A stretch of DNA of 64,000 bases from Mucilaginibacter sp. OK268 (lineage in GTDB: Bacteria > Bacteroidota > Bacteroidia > Sphingobacteriales > Sphingobacteriaceae), in contig NZ_FNJV01000002.1 of NCBI RefSeq assembly GCF_900103125.1, positions 682,001-746,000 of the forward strand, written 5' to 3'. The number at the start of each line of letters is the position of its first letter. The first letter of the stretch is position 1. Positions 16,393-23,899 of the stretch are shown here, one piece after another. Below the pieces are notes generated by a model. That model saw only the letters and a list, made by a program, of their open reading frames with translations. It was not told the DNA's origin and did no database searches. A program made the position numbers and the translations under genes.

Positions 16393-17328
16393 ATGATACT
16401 TGACGACTTTGTACAGATAGATGAAAAGGGCCTGTATTGCAAATACGGTGATTTTTATCTGGATCCTAAACTACCTGCCAAAACAGCTGTGATAACCCAT
16501 GGCCATGCCGATCATGCCGTAAGCGGTAACCACGATGTTTATTGTACCCGGGCAACAGCCAGCGTTATGCAGCTACGCTATGACCGTACTGCGGCTAAGG
16601 TTTTTAATATAGTGGACTTTAATCAACCATTCAGTATTGGCAGGGTAACCATAACCCTGATACCTGCCGGCCATATGCTGGGTTCGGCACAGGTACTGAT
16701 GGAATACGAAGGCACCCGCTACCTGTACACAGGCGACTATAAACTACAGCCCGATGATACCTGCGAACCTATTGAATGGGTTACTACCGATGTACTGATC
16801 ACCGAAAGCACCTTTGCCGATCCTGAAGTGATACACCCCGACCCGGTTGCCGAGATACAAAAGATCAATTCCATTAAAACCAATATCTTGCTGGGCGCTT
16901 ATGGCCTGGGTAAAAGTCAGCGGCTCATCAACCTCATCAGCACTTACGCGCCACAGAAAAAGATACTGGTGCATCACCGTATTATGCCCATCAATGCTAT
17001 CTATCAAAAACTGGGCATTGTACTGGGGCCACATCAAATTTATGGGCGCAAACTGATGAAAGTGCAGGATGAGTTTGTTTATATCGTTCCGCCTTTTACA
17101 TTTGATAGTTATATCAGGGCTACGGGCGTAACCCGGCTTTTTGCCTCGGGCTGGAAAAATCTGCAGGTCAACCAACGCGATACCCTCTTTATATCAGACC
17201 ATGTAGATTGGAACGACATCCTGGAAACCATAGCCCGCACCCAACCCAAACAAATATGGACCCTCCACGGCGATGGCCGGCATTTAAAAGCACATTTTAA
17301 TAATGATATTTTTGTAAAACTGCTTTAA
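16393..17328 (+). CDS. Ligase-associated MBL-fold DNA exonuclease
   Basis: A metallo-beta-lactamase/beta-CASP protein of the ligase-associated DNA exonuclease family, thought to act with an ATP-dependent DNA ligase and helicase in repair. The zinc motif is THGHADH (His36, His38, Asp40, His41). Further metal ligands lie in AGHMLGSAQ and YTGDYKLQPDD, with the beta-CASP part at about 140-270 and a final SDHVDW and LHGDG. It has 311 residues, slightly short for the family. In many Bacteroidota the ligase gene follows immediately; here the next gene encodes DUF5522, so the nuclease is separated from its usual partner. Confidence 0.85.
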   Translation: MILDDFVQIDEKGLYCKYGDFYLDPKLPAKTAVITHGHADHAVSGNHDVYCTRATASVMQLRYDRTAAKVFNIVDFNQPFSIGRVTITLIPAGHMLGSAQVLMEYEGTRYLYTGDYKLQPDDTCEPIEWVTTDVLITESTFADPEVIHPDPVAEIQKINSIKTNILLGAYGLGKSQRLINLISTYAPQKKILVHHRIMPINAIYQKLGIVLGPHQIYGRKLMKVQDEFVYIVPPFTFDSYIRATGVTRLFASGWKNLQVNQRDTLFISDHVDWNDILETIARTQPKQIWTLHGDGRHLKAHFNNDIFVKLL

Positions 17329-17692
17329 AGCAAAGCGTTTATAATTACCAATTTTTTTAGTAAATTTGTATAAACAATAGCCCTAACGCTCTTTTTCAGA
17401 GGTGGCTGATTGTTGAGCTAAGCATAAATATGATCAAAAAGAGGTAATATTTATATCAAACCATTAACTATCAACCGATTAACAACTTTTTAAGCCTTTC
17501 AAAACACATCACAATTGTGTTAAAATTTGTTAAAAGGTGTTAAAATTGGTGCTTTTTGAGTGTTTTTGAACTGTTTTCACCCCGTTTTTGAACCGAAAAG
17601 TGTTAAAATTTAAGGTTTAAAAAGTTTTATCGCGGCAGCAAATGTTAAAAATGGTATGGCTTGTAAATGAGCTTGCCAAACGGCTTAAATAA
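17329..17692. other. A+T-rich leader with GTGTTAAAATT repeats
   Basis: A non-coding gap before the DUF5522 gene. A consensus -7 box TAAATTTG lies at 17361-17368 without a clear -33 element. Three exact copies of GTGTTAAAATT occur at 17517-17527, 17537-17547 and 17600-17610 (offsets of 20 and 63 bases), with degenerate copies at 17527-17535 and 17642-17651. Function is unknown; a binding array or structured leader is possible. Confidence 0.5.
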
Positions 17693-17869
17693 ATGTTACA
17701 GGAAGGGATAGATTATTACATTAATGAGGATGGCAATTTTGTTTTTACAAAAGAGTATCATTTAAAACGGGGTTACTGCTGCAAAAATAAATGCCTGCAC
17801 TGCCCCTGGAATTATGGTAAAACAGATATTACCGATGCTCAAAATGAAATAAATAAAAACGAGCTGTAA
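17693..17869 (+). CDS. DUF5522 small Cys-rich protein
   Basis: A 58-residue protein. The sequence has VFTKEYHLKRGYCC and KNKCLHCPWNYG, so four Cys (29, 30, 34, 37) and a His near the end form a probable metal-binding knuckle; this matches the DUF5522 pattern of Bacteroidota (Y-H-L-x-R-G-x-C-C...C-x-H-C-P). Codon use is like that of its neighbours. No signal peptide is present. Function is unknown; zinc or iron-sulfur binding is inferred from the Cys spacing alone. Confidence 0.8.
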   Translation: MLQEGIDYYINEDGNFVFTKEYHLKRGYCCKNKCLHCPWNYGKTDITDAQNEINKNEL

Positions 17870-17953
17870 TGAATAGTCCCCGGTTTACGTATAGACTTAG
17901 CTCAAATTAAAAATAATTAAACATATTTACATTCTTATTGATTGTTACCAATT

Positions 17954-18403
17954 ATGCGCATTGACGACGAAATACAAAGTTCAAACTTTGAAGATAACTA
18001 TCATAAAGCGGTAATTAACATTGCGTATACAGCAGGCTGGTTAACCAACGCTTTCAAATACAGCTTTGATAAATATAATATCACCCAACAACAATTTAAT
18101 ATTCTGCGGATATTAAGAGGACAGTACCCTAAACCAGCCACTATAAACCTGCTGAAAGAGCGCATGGTTGATAAAATGTCGGATGCATCACGTATTGTTG
18201 ACCGATTGATCCAAAAGGAGCTGGTTTCGCGCTGTACCAATAATAAGGATAGACGGGCTGTAGATATCCGCATCAGCGAACTGGGTTTACAAACTCTGGA
18301 AAAAATGGATAAAGAGTTTAAAACCAAAGATATGCTGAAAGATCATATGACAGAAGAGGAAGCCGCTATACTCAGTGATCTGCTGGATAAACTGAGAGGG
18401 TAA
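17954..18403 (+). CDS. MarR family transcriptional regulator
   Basis: A winged-helix dimeric repressor or activator of the MarR family (149 aa). The DNA-binding region is at about 50-110, with FNILRILRGQYPKPATINLLKERM and the wing DRLIQKELVSRCTNNKDRRAVDIRISELG; the DRR motif after the turn is diagnostic. The ATG at 17954 was chosen over a TTG four codons upstream. It is followed by a palindromic repeat and then the end of the convergent aldo/keto reductase gene. The inducer and targets are not evident, since no effector gene is divergent to it. Confidence 0.88.
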   Translation: MRIDDEIQSSNFEDNYHKAVINIAYTAGWLTNAFKYSFDKYNITQQQFNILRILRGQYPKPATINLLKERMVDKMSDASRIVDRLIQKELVSRCTNNKDRRAVDIRISELGLQTLEKMDKEFKTKDMLKDHMTEEEAAILSDLLDKLRG

Positions 18404-18410
18404 AAAATCA

Positions 18411-18506
18411 TGTCATGCTGAACTTGTTTCAGCATCCCACATGCCGGGTTTATGCTTTACCAAGGCTAACCAAACAAGTGGGATCCCGAAATAAATTCGG
18501 GATGAT
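18411..18506. repeat. Palindromic repeat between convergent genes
   Basis: Two hairpins, ATGCTGAAC...TTTCAGCAT (18414-18435) and ATCCCGAA...TTCGGGAT (18483-18503), are joined by paired CCCAC/GTGGG. This is the widespread Bacteroidota TCATGCTGAACTTGTTTCAGCATC type of repeat. It separates marR from the aldo/keto reductase gene and may also act as a transcription stop. Confidence 0.7.
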
Positions 18507-18513
18507 TTTAAAA

Positions 18514-19497
18514 CTAGAAATGGCCTCTTATTTTATCTACTATCTCAGCATCATACAATGATCTTAGTTGCTGATGAACCTCTGCTGATAAATGAGGCAG
18601 TTTTACCGCCTCTACATTACTGTTAACCTGCGTTACTTTAGATGCCCCGGGTATTACGATAGTAACCTCCGGGTGATCCAATATCCAGCGGATGGCCCAT
18701 TGCGGCATGCGGTCATCGGGTAACAGGCTTTTTATTTTTTCGGATAGTTTTACACCCTCGGCAAACTCGATACCCGAGAATGTTTCACCGGCATTAAATG
18801 CTTCGCCGTTGGCATTGTAATGACGATGGTCGTTTTGAGCAAACTTGGTTTGTGCGGTGAATTTACCCGATAGTAAACCACTGGCCAATGGTACACGCGC
18901 AATGATAGCCACACCCTTTTTAGCAGCTTTGGCAAACACCTCATCGGCAACGTGCTGCCTGAACAGGTTAAAGATGATCTGTAACGAAGCCAAACCCTCT
19001 TGCTCCAGGCAGATCAGTGCTTCCTCGGATGTTTCCACACTGGCGCCGAAATGGGTAATGAGCCCCTGCTCCTGTAATTGGCGCAGATGATCAAACACCT
19101 TGCCTGAGCGCAGTTCTTCCGTGGGGATGCAATGCAACTGTTCCAGGAATATGCGGGAAATATCCAGATGACGAAGCGAATCCTCTACCTGGCGCTTCAT
19201 GGCGTCATAGGTAAAATTCTGAGGCCAGCCATTTGGGGCATCACCACGGCGACCCAGCTTGGTGGCCACATATACTTTATGATCAACAATTTTCAAAAAC
19301 TTACCGATCACGGTTTCGCTAACGCCCATGCCATACACATCGGCAGTATCCAGGAAGTTGCCCCCGGCATCGGTATAAGCCTTCAATATATTGATGGCCT
19401 CATATTCATTCACATTGCCCCAGTCGGCGCTGCCCAGTTGCCAGGTACCTATTCCAACTTCGGCAATGGCTGTGCCTTTAAAATCCCTGTAGTTCAT
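18514..19497 (-). CDS. Aldo/keto reductase
   Basis: An NADPH-dependent oxidoreductase of the AKR superfamily (327 aa, TIM barrel). The start was placed at MNYRDFKGTAIAEVG; an upstream in-frame Met would add 16 residues that do not belong to the barrel. Visible: GIGTWQLG, the catalytic Asp and Tyr in FLDTADVYGMGVSE, the lysine in VYVATKLG and the His in EQLHCIP, all four of the tetrad. The C-terminal cofactor motif is VIPGASKVTQVNSN. It is the last gene of a minus-strand run after the GHL10-like glycosidase (88 bases upstream), suggesting sugar or aldehyde reduction, though the substrate is unknown. Confidence 0.9.
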   Translation of the reverse strand: MNYRDFKGTAIAEVGIGTWQLGSADWGNVNEYEAINILKAYTDAGGNFLDTADVYGMGVSETVIGKFLKIVDHKVYVATKLGRRGDAPNGWPQNFTYDAMKRQVEDSLRHLDISRIFLEQLHCIPTEELRSGKVFDHLRQLQEQGLITHFGASVETSEEALICLEQEGLASLQIIFNLFRQHVADEVFAKAAKKGVAIIARVPLASGLLSGKFTAQTKFAQNDHRHYNANGEAFNAGETFSGIEFAEGVKLSEKIKSLLPDDRMPQWAIRWILDHPEVTIVIPGASKVTQVNSNVEAVKLPHLSAEVHQQLRSLYDAEIVDKIRGHF

Positions 19498-19585
19498 AGT
19501 GTAGTTTGCTATGTTGTAAAAGTACAAAGCCGTCCTGATAAACAAAACGGCTTTATAAATTAGTATGATCGAAATATTCTTTGAC

Positions 19586-20674
19586 CTATGCTTTAAATGT
19601 CGCGCTCTCCTGTTTCAAAATATCCAATACCGATGGTGTAACCCGGCCAAAGAAGGATACTCCTGAGGCCCCATTTTTCAAAGCATACCGGATACCTGAA
19701 CGCACTTCTTCATCATTATTAAAATCAGAAAGATAGAGGCCTGCATACAGCGGGAATTTGCCATCAAGCACGTGGATCCCTTCGGCAACAGCATCACCTA
19801 TCCAGCTTACGCTTTCTTTATAAAAACCGTGATATATCATAGGGCAAACGCCATCCAGCTTAAAGTTTGTCCAGTCCTGCCTTACGTTACGGCGCGCTAC
19901 TTCGGGGGTTGGGAAAACAGCTGCCGTGATCGGTTTTTTATGCTGATGGGCCACAGCCGATATCGCATTCACCACCCTGATGATATTGCCATACCTGAAC
20001 AAACGCCAGGAAAGACTGGCATCGGGGTATTGAATAGCTTTAATATCCTTACCGTATTGTTCTTTAAACTTAGCCTGGCAAACCTCGCAATAGCAAAAAT
20101 CATATTCGGGCAGTTCCTTAGTTTGTTCAATTTTATATTTATCCCACAGGTTTACGGGCAGTATCACATCACAGTAACGCACATAATCCAGGTGGATGCC
20201 ATCTACATAGTCCTTCGTCAATATATCATTAACGGTACTGGTTAAGTATTCCTGAACCTCCGGGCGCGATGGACAAAGCCAGCGGTAGTATTGCACATAG
20301 GGTGGTTTATCGGCACAGGAATCACCATTACGGCTTTTGCTGTACCATTCCGGATGATCGGCTACTTTTTCGGCACGGTTAAAGGTCCAGATCCAGCGGT
20401 GGGCCTCAATTCCCGCAGCTTTTGCGGCACGGAAGTGCCTTTCGCTATCATTCTCGAAAAATATCCCGGTAATACCGGCTGCTTTGTAGATAGTATAATT
20501 GGTTTTCAGATCCTCGTCCGTATCCTTTAGGTTAGGATTGATCCAGATCCAGTTTTTCATGGCCTTTTTCTTACTTACAGCAACAGGTACAGGTTGCTTT
20601 GCCTCACTTTTTAGAGGTAATTGAGCGGCAACAGTGGCTACTAAACCGGCTTTTAAAAATTCGCGCTTATTCAT
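19586..20674 (-). CDS. Family 10-like glycosyl hydrolase (GHL10/DUF187 type), secreted
   Basis: A 362-residue TIM-barrel protein of the glycosyl-hydrolase-like 10 group. The N-terminus MNKREFLKAGLVATVAAQLP looks like a signal peptide with a Tat-like start but lacks the twin Arg. The barrel shows WIWINPN, the HRWIWTFNRAE strand, DGIHLDYVRYCDV with the conserved Asp-Tyr-x-Arg, and a YCEVCQAKF Cys cluster. Its start overlaps the stop of the CBM9-like gene by 4 bases (ATGA), so translation is probably coupled. The two likely act on the same glycan; the bond cleaved is not known. Confidence 0.8.
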   Translation of the reverse strand: MNKREFLKAGLVATVAAQLPLKSEAKQPVPVAVSKKKAMKNWIWINPNLKDTDEDLKTNYTIYKAAGITGIFFENDSERHFRAAKAAGIEAHRWIWTFNRAEKVADHPEWYSKSRNGDSCADKPPYVQYYRWLCPSRPEVQEYLTSTVNDILTKDYVDGIHLDYVRYCDVILPVNLWDKYKIEQTKELPEYDFCYCEVCQAKFKEQYGKDIKAIQYPDASLSWRLFRYGNIIRVVNAISAVAHQHKKPITAAVFPTPEVARRNVRQDWTNFKLDGVCPMIYHGFYKESVSWIGDAVAEGIHVLDGKFPLYAGLYLSDFNNDEEVRSGIRYALKNGASGVSFFGRVTPSVLDILKQESATFKA

Positions 20675-21825
20675 GGCGTTTGGTGATTGGTGGTTAAGGG
20701 TTCAACAAATCCATCCTGGTTAATGGTATAAGTTATTTTATTTTCCTCATCGTTAATTAAAGCCATAAACTGATGTTTAGTAGCTTCGAGCTGTAAGTTA
20801 TTAAATTTTTTTAAAATGCTATAACCACTTTCCAATCCCAATTCTTTTAATGATTGCGCGTAACTATGATTTTGCCTGTACCACTCCTTTTGCCGGTAAT
20901 AAATCAGCCATAAATATTTTTTTTGCAGTTCGGCATAAGGCATTTCAAACACCACATCATCAGCCTCATGATCGCTGAACAACAGGTAGCCCCAGCGCTC
21001 CGGGTAATGCATATTGATCAATCCCTGGGCCGACCATACCCAATTATGTTCCGGCAGATCTCGGCCCGAAGCTTCATCTTTTACTTTGATGTATTGGCCA
21101 TTCTGAATGCTTGTATCATATTCAACCCGCGAAAAGTTGATCCTCCATAAAGTTCCGTTTTTCGGCACAGTTCTTCGGAAACCTGGATTAATGGCTTTAT
21201 ATGGAATAGCCAGTTCAACCGTCCAGCCTTTATCTTTATCACCCGCATTATTGAGCGTGCCCTGCACTTTTACTGCCGAACGCAAACCTGGGGCATCCCA
21301 TCCCGATATAGCAGCGCCCCCATTACGGTAGGGCTTTGTCAAAAACAGATCGAAAATGGTGTTCAGGGCATTAACCTCTATTTCATAGTATTGATGCCCG
21401 GTATTCAAGGGATCAACAAACAATTCAAAATCATTCTCCCGGTATACAACCTCATCATGATTTTTGAGTTTGGCCCACACATGTGGATCGTATATCCTGG
21501 CGGCGATATACAAACAGCTATCGTCCCAAAGCATTTTCACATTGGTTTGCAATGGGGGTTTGGGTTTCAGGCTGCCTTCAATATCTACAAAATCATTTGT
21601 CCATTTGGCCTGTTGCCATATTTGTTCGTCAATATCCCCGTCAATTACCGGGGCCTTACCGGTATGTTTTACCACGTAACTTTCGGGAACGGTAAACAGG
21701 TTTTCAAGTCCTTTAAAAACATCCTGGGCTTTGAGCTGCCAGGGTGTCAAAATAGCAAAAACAGTAAAAGCCATCATTTTACGACGGCTTTTTAATAAAC
21801 TGGAGGTAATGATATGGATTTTCAT
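20671..21825 (-). CDS. CBM9-like carbohydrate-binding protein, secreted
   Basis: A 384-residue secreted protein with a signal peptide (to about residue 34, ...WQLKAQ) and a carbohydrate-binding family 9-like domain at about 50-260: GDIDEQIWQQAKW, VKMLWDDSCLYIAARIYDP, NDFELFVDPLNTGHQYYEIEVNALNTIFD and WTVELAIPYKAI, the usual order of strands. The C-terminal 120 residues form a helical, unassigned region. Its start codon shares one base with the stop of the EVE gene and its stop overlaps the next gene, so the three are translationally coupled. Probably binds the sugar on which the GHL10-like enzyme acts. Confidence 0.82.
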   Translation of the reverse strand: MKIHIITSSLLKSRRKMMAFTVFAILTPWQLKAQDVFKGLENLFTVPESYVVKHTGKAPVIDGDIDEQIWQQAKWTNDFVDIEGSLKPKPPLQTNVKMLWDDSCLYIAARIYDPHVWAKLKNHDEVVYRENDFELFVDPLNTGHQYYEIEVNALNTIFDLFLTKPYRNGGAAISGWDAPGLRSAVKVQGTLNNAGDKDKGWTVELAIPYKAINPGFRRTVPKNGTLWRINFSRVEYDTSIQNGQYIKVKDEASGRDLPEHNWVWSAQGLINMHYPERWGYLLFSDHEADDVVFEMPYAELQKKYLWLIYYRQKEWYRQNHSYAQSLKELGLESGYSILKKFNNLQLEATKHQFMALINDEENKITYTINQDGFVEPLTTNHQTP

Positions 21826-22229
21826 TAACTGCCCAATTCTAATATACGGTCAAACTCTTCACGTTTTAAACCCATTACCGACAAGCGGCCCTGCCTAACC
21901 AGACCCACATCTTTTAATTGTTCATCGGCTTTAATAGTTTCCAGGGTTACTGGCTTTTTAAGCGTTTCGACTGGAGACAGATCAACCACCACCCAGTTGG
22001 GGTCCTGCGTGGTCGGATCCTGGTAAGCTTCTTTTACTACTTTGGCTATCCCTACTACTTCTTTACCATCGTTACTATGATAAAACAACACCAGGTCGCC
22101 TTCCTTCATTAATCGTAAATTGTTACGCGCCTGATAATTACGCACACCGTCCCAAAAAGTACGTCCATCCTTGTTAAACTTTTCCCAACTGTATTTTACG
22201 GGTTCCGATTTGACTAACCAGTGCTGCAT
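21825..22229 (-). CDS. EVE domain protein
   Basis: A 134-residue PUA/YTH-like EVE-domain protein, a fold that recognises modified bases in nucleic acid. The start was set at MQHWLVKSEPVKYSWEKF, where family members begin; upstream in-frame codons are A+T-rich and not family-like. Visible features are the WLVKSEP strand, WDGVRNYQARNNLR, the GDLVLFYHSN strand and a final VMGLKREEFDRIL. The stop codon overlaps the start of the CBM9-like gene (TAATG). An EVE protein leading a carbohydrate operon is unexpected by function, and coupling may be only positional. Confidence 0.9.
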   Translation of the reverse strand: MQHWLVKSEPVKYSWEKFNKDGRTFWDGVRNYQARNNLRLMKEGDLVLFYHSNDGKEVVGIAKVVKEAYQDPTTQDPNWVVVDLSPVETLKKPVTLETIKADEQLKDVGLVRQGRLSVMGLKREEFDRILELGS

Positions 22230-22362
22230 AAATATTTCTGAATTATATGTTTTTATACCTGTAAAGATGTTAAAATCCACCGATAAACTAAAACAGCATT
22301 TTGTAAAAAACATGGAGGGACAAGAAATTTGAATGGTATCATACATTAGATAAATTATTGTT

Positions 22363-22370
22363 TAAATTTG
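22363..22370 (+). promoter_or_regulatory. -7 box immediately before a start codon
   Basis: TAAATTTG is a perfect TAnnTTTG box ending four bases before the ATG at 22375. If used, transcription starts on or near the ATG, giving a leaderless message. A TTTG at 22328-22331 is too far away (31 bases) to serve as a normal -33 element. Confidence 0.35.
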
Positions 22371-22374
22371 ATAC

Positions 22375-23202
22375 ATGACAAAATCTATAGTATTACTATT
22401 CTTACTCTCTGTTTCAACAATTGGTTACTCCCAAAGTCTTTATACGGCTTTGCATATGAATGATGGTAAAGAATATAAGTTTGGGAGGCCGAAGCAGATC
22501 ATTGAGGAAAACACCTTTTATTCGTCAACCCATACGGAGACAGCTAAAAATATAAAAGTATTTGATGCCGCCGGAATGTTATTGACAGAAGAACGGTACA
22601 CCCAGGATGGAATATTAACCGCTAAACTCACCTACATCAATGATACCACCAGGCACCTTAAACTCGCCAGGATCTTTGAAAGATGGTTAAAATATGGCCG
22701 CGGCAAGGAAATCGCTACTAATCAATACGATGAACACGGCTTTCTAATAGGAACAATTGATAGTACTGCACATGGCAAGCTCATTGATGTGGTGAAAATA
22801 GTTAATAACAGCAAAGGTGATCCTATTGAACTGGTTCTTTTTGATGCCAATAATAATCCATTCGGAAAAGAGACAGCTGAATATAACTATGATAAAAACA
22901 CAGTGGTTACCTCTGTATTTAAAAATGATGGAACAAAGCTTAGTTCCGACACAGCAAAGATTCGTTTTACTCCTGCTACTATAAGCGAAGAAGATAAAAG
23001 CAACTATAATCAATATAATGATGCTATTAGTTATTCCACAAAAAATTTAAATGGTTCGGTAAATCTTTATGAATGCGAATACCGATATGATAAAACCGGT
23101 AATTGGATTGAACAAAAAACATATATAATTACGCTAAAATCAAATGGTAAAAAGGAAAGGCAACTTAACAAGATTTTCAAAAGAGAAATTACTTACAGGT
23201 AA
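22375..23202 (+). CDS. Secreted protein with YD/MORN-like beta repeats, unknown function
   Basis: A 275-residue exported protein with signal peptide MTKSIVLLFLLSVSTIGYSQ. The mature part has repeated beta-hairpin units of the type seen in YwqK/RHS-like proteins: IKVFDAAGMLLTEERYTQDG, NQYDEHGFLIGT, AEYNYDKNTVVTSVFKNDG, CEYRYDKTGNWIEQ. The family is not identified and the function is unknown. It is a single gene, divergent from the EVE operon, and ends before a bidirectional terminator shared with the NTF2-like gene. Confidence 0.75.
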   Translation: MTKSIVLLFLLSVSTIGYSQSLYTALHMNDGKEYKFGRPKQIIEENTFYSSTHTETAKNIKVFDAAGMLLTEERYTQDGILTAKLTYINDTTRHLKLARIFERWLKYGRGKEIATNQYDEHGFLIGTIDSTAHGKLIDVVKIVNNSKGDPIELVLFDANNNPFGKETAEYNYDKNTVVTSVFKNDGTKLSSDTAKIRFTPATISEEDKSNYNQYNDAISYSTKNLNGSVNLYECEYRYDKTGNWIEQKTYIITLKSNGKKERQLNKIFKREITYR

Positions 23203-23234
23203 AAGCAAGTAACAAAGGAACAAAATTCCAACAA

Positions 23235-23264
23235 AAAACCCCGCGACAGATGTTGCGGGGTTTT
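23235..23264. terminator. Bidirectional terminator
   Basis: AAAACCCCGC and GCGGGGTTTT form a 10-bp stem with a 10-base loop between two convergent genes. T-runs follow on both strands (six on the minus strand), so it can stop both transcripts. Confidence 0.9.
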
Positions 23265-23287
23265 AGCTTTATAATTGGTCTGATCGT

Positions 23288-23656
23288 TTATTGTTCGGGT
23301 ATACTGTAGAAAAATCTTTCAAAAACAATTTTACCGTCTTTAACTTCATATACGCAGATCTCCTGCATATTTACTCTACCCATCCCTTTAAAGGTGACAT
23401 CCGTATCCATGGTGACTGCAAAAAAGTTCGCGCTTACAATTGGATCGGAAACAGTGCCGCCATGTATCTCTTCTACCGATTCAAACCACTGCTTTGATTT
23501 CTCTATCACAGCTTCTTTGCCATTTGTAAATTCCTCATAGGCCCCTTTAGGTTCCTGACTTACTATATTATCGGCATACAGTTCATTCATGGCGTCAAAG
23601 TTTTTACCCTCACGGCAAAACTGTACTAATGCGTTAGCTACTTCTTGTGTGTTCAT
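23288..23656 (-). CDS. SnoaL/NTF2-like protein
   Basis: A 122-residue single-domain protein of the NTF2-like/SnoaL superfamily, a cone-shaped fold that can be an isomerase or a ligand-binding protein. Typical sections are the first helix ANALVQFCREGKNFDAMNELY, then YADNIVSQEP, and the strands TDVTFKGMGRVNMQEICVYEV and GKIVFERFFY. No signal peptide is present. A second protein of similar size and fold is encoded at 48289. There are no co-directional neighbours, so the substrate is unknown. Confidence 0.82.
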   Translation of the reverse strand: MNTQEVANALVQFCREGKNFDAMNELYADNIVSQEPKGAYEEFTNGKEAVIEKSKQWFESVEEIHGGTVSDPIVSANFFAVTMDTDVTFKGMGRVNMQEICVYEVKDGKIVFERFFYSIPEQ

Positions 23657-23899
23657 AATTGAATGATTTTAATTGGTGGTTCCTGATGTTAAAGTTATTA
23701 ATAATCTGTTCATTATCCCGAACAGGCATTTTAAATTTAGGTTACCTTTTGCTGAATTTTATGCAAATGACTTCCCCTTCAGGTGCTTCCAGTTTTAATT
23801 GTCAATAATCTGTTACATCGCCCATTATACTGATGATTAAATTATTATAAAGTATTTTAGCGCAGAACAATCCGGTTTATTCATCATTTTACCTTTATC

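Noticed and set aside
17942..17953. TTG start for the MarR gene
   Set aside because: ATG at 17954 gives the same domain with normal length and no family residues are lost.
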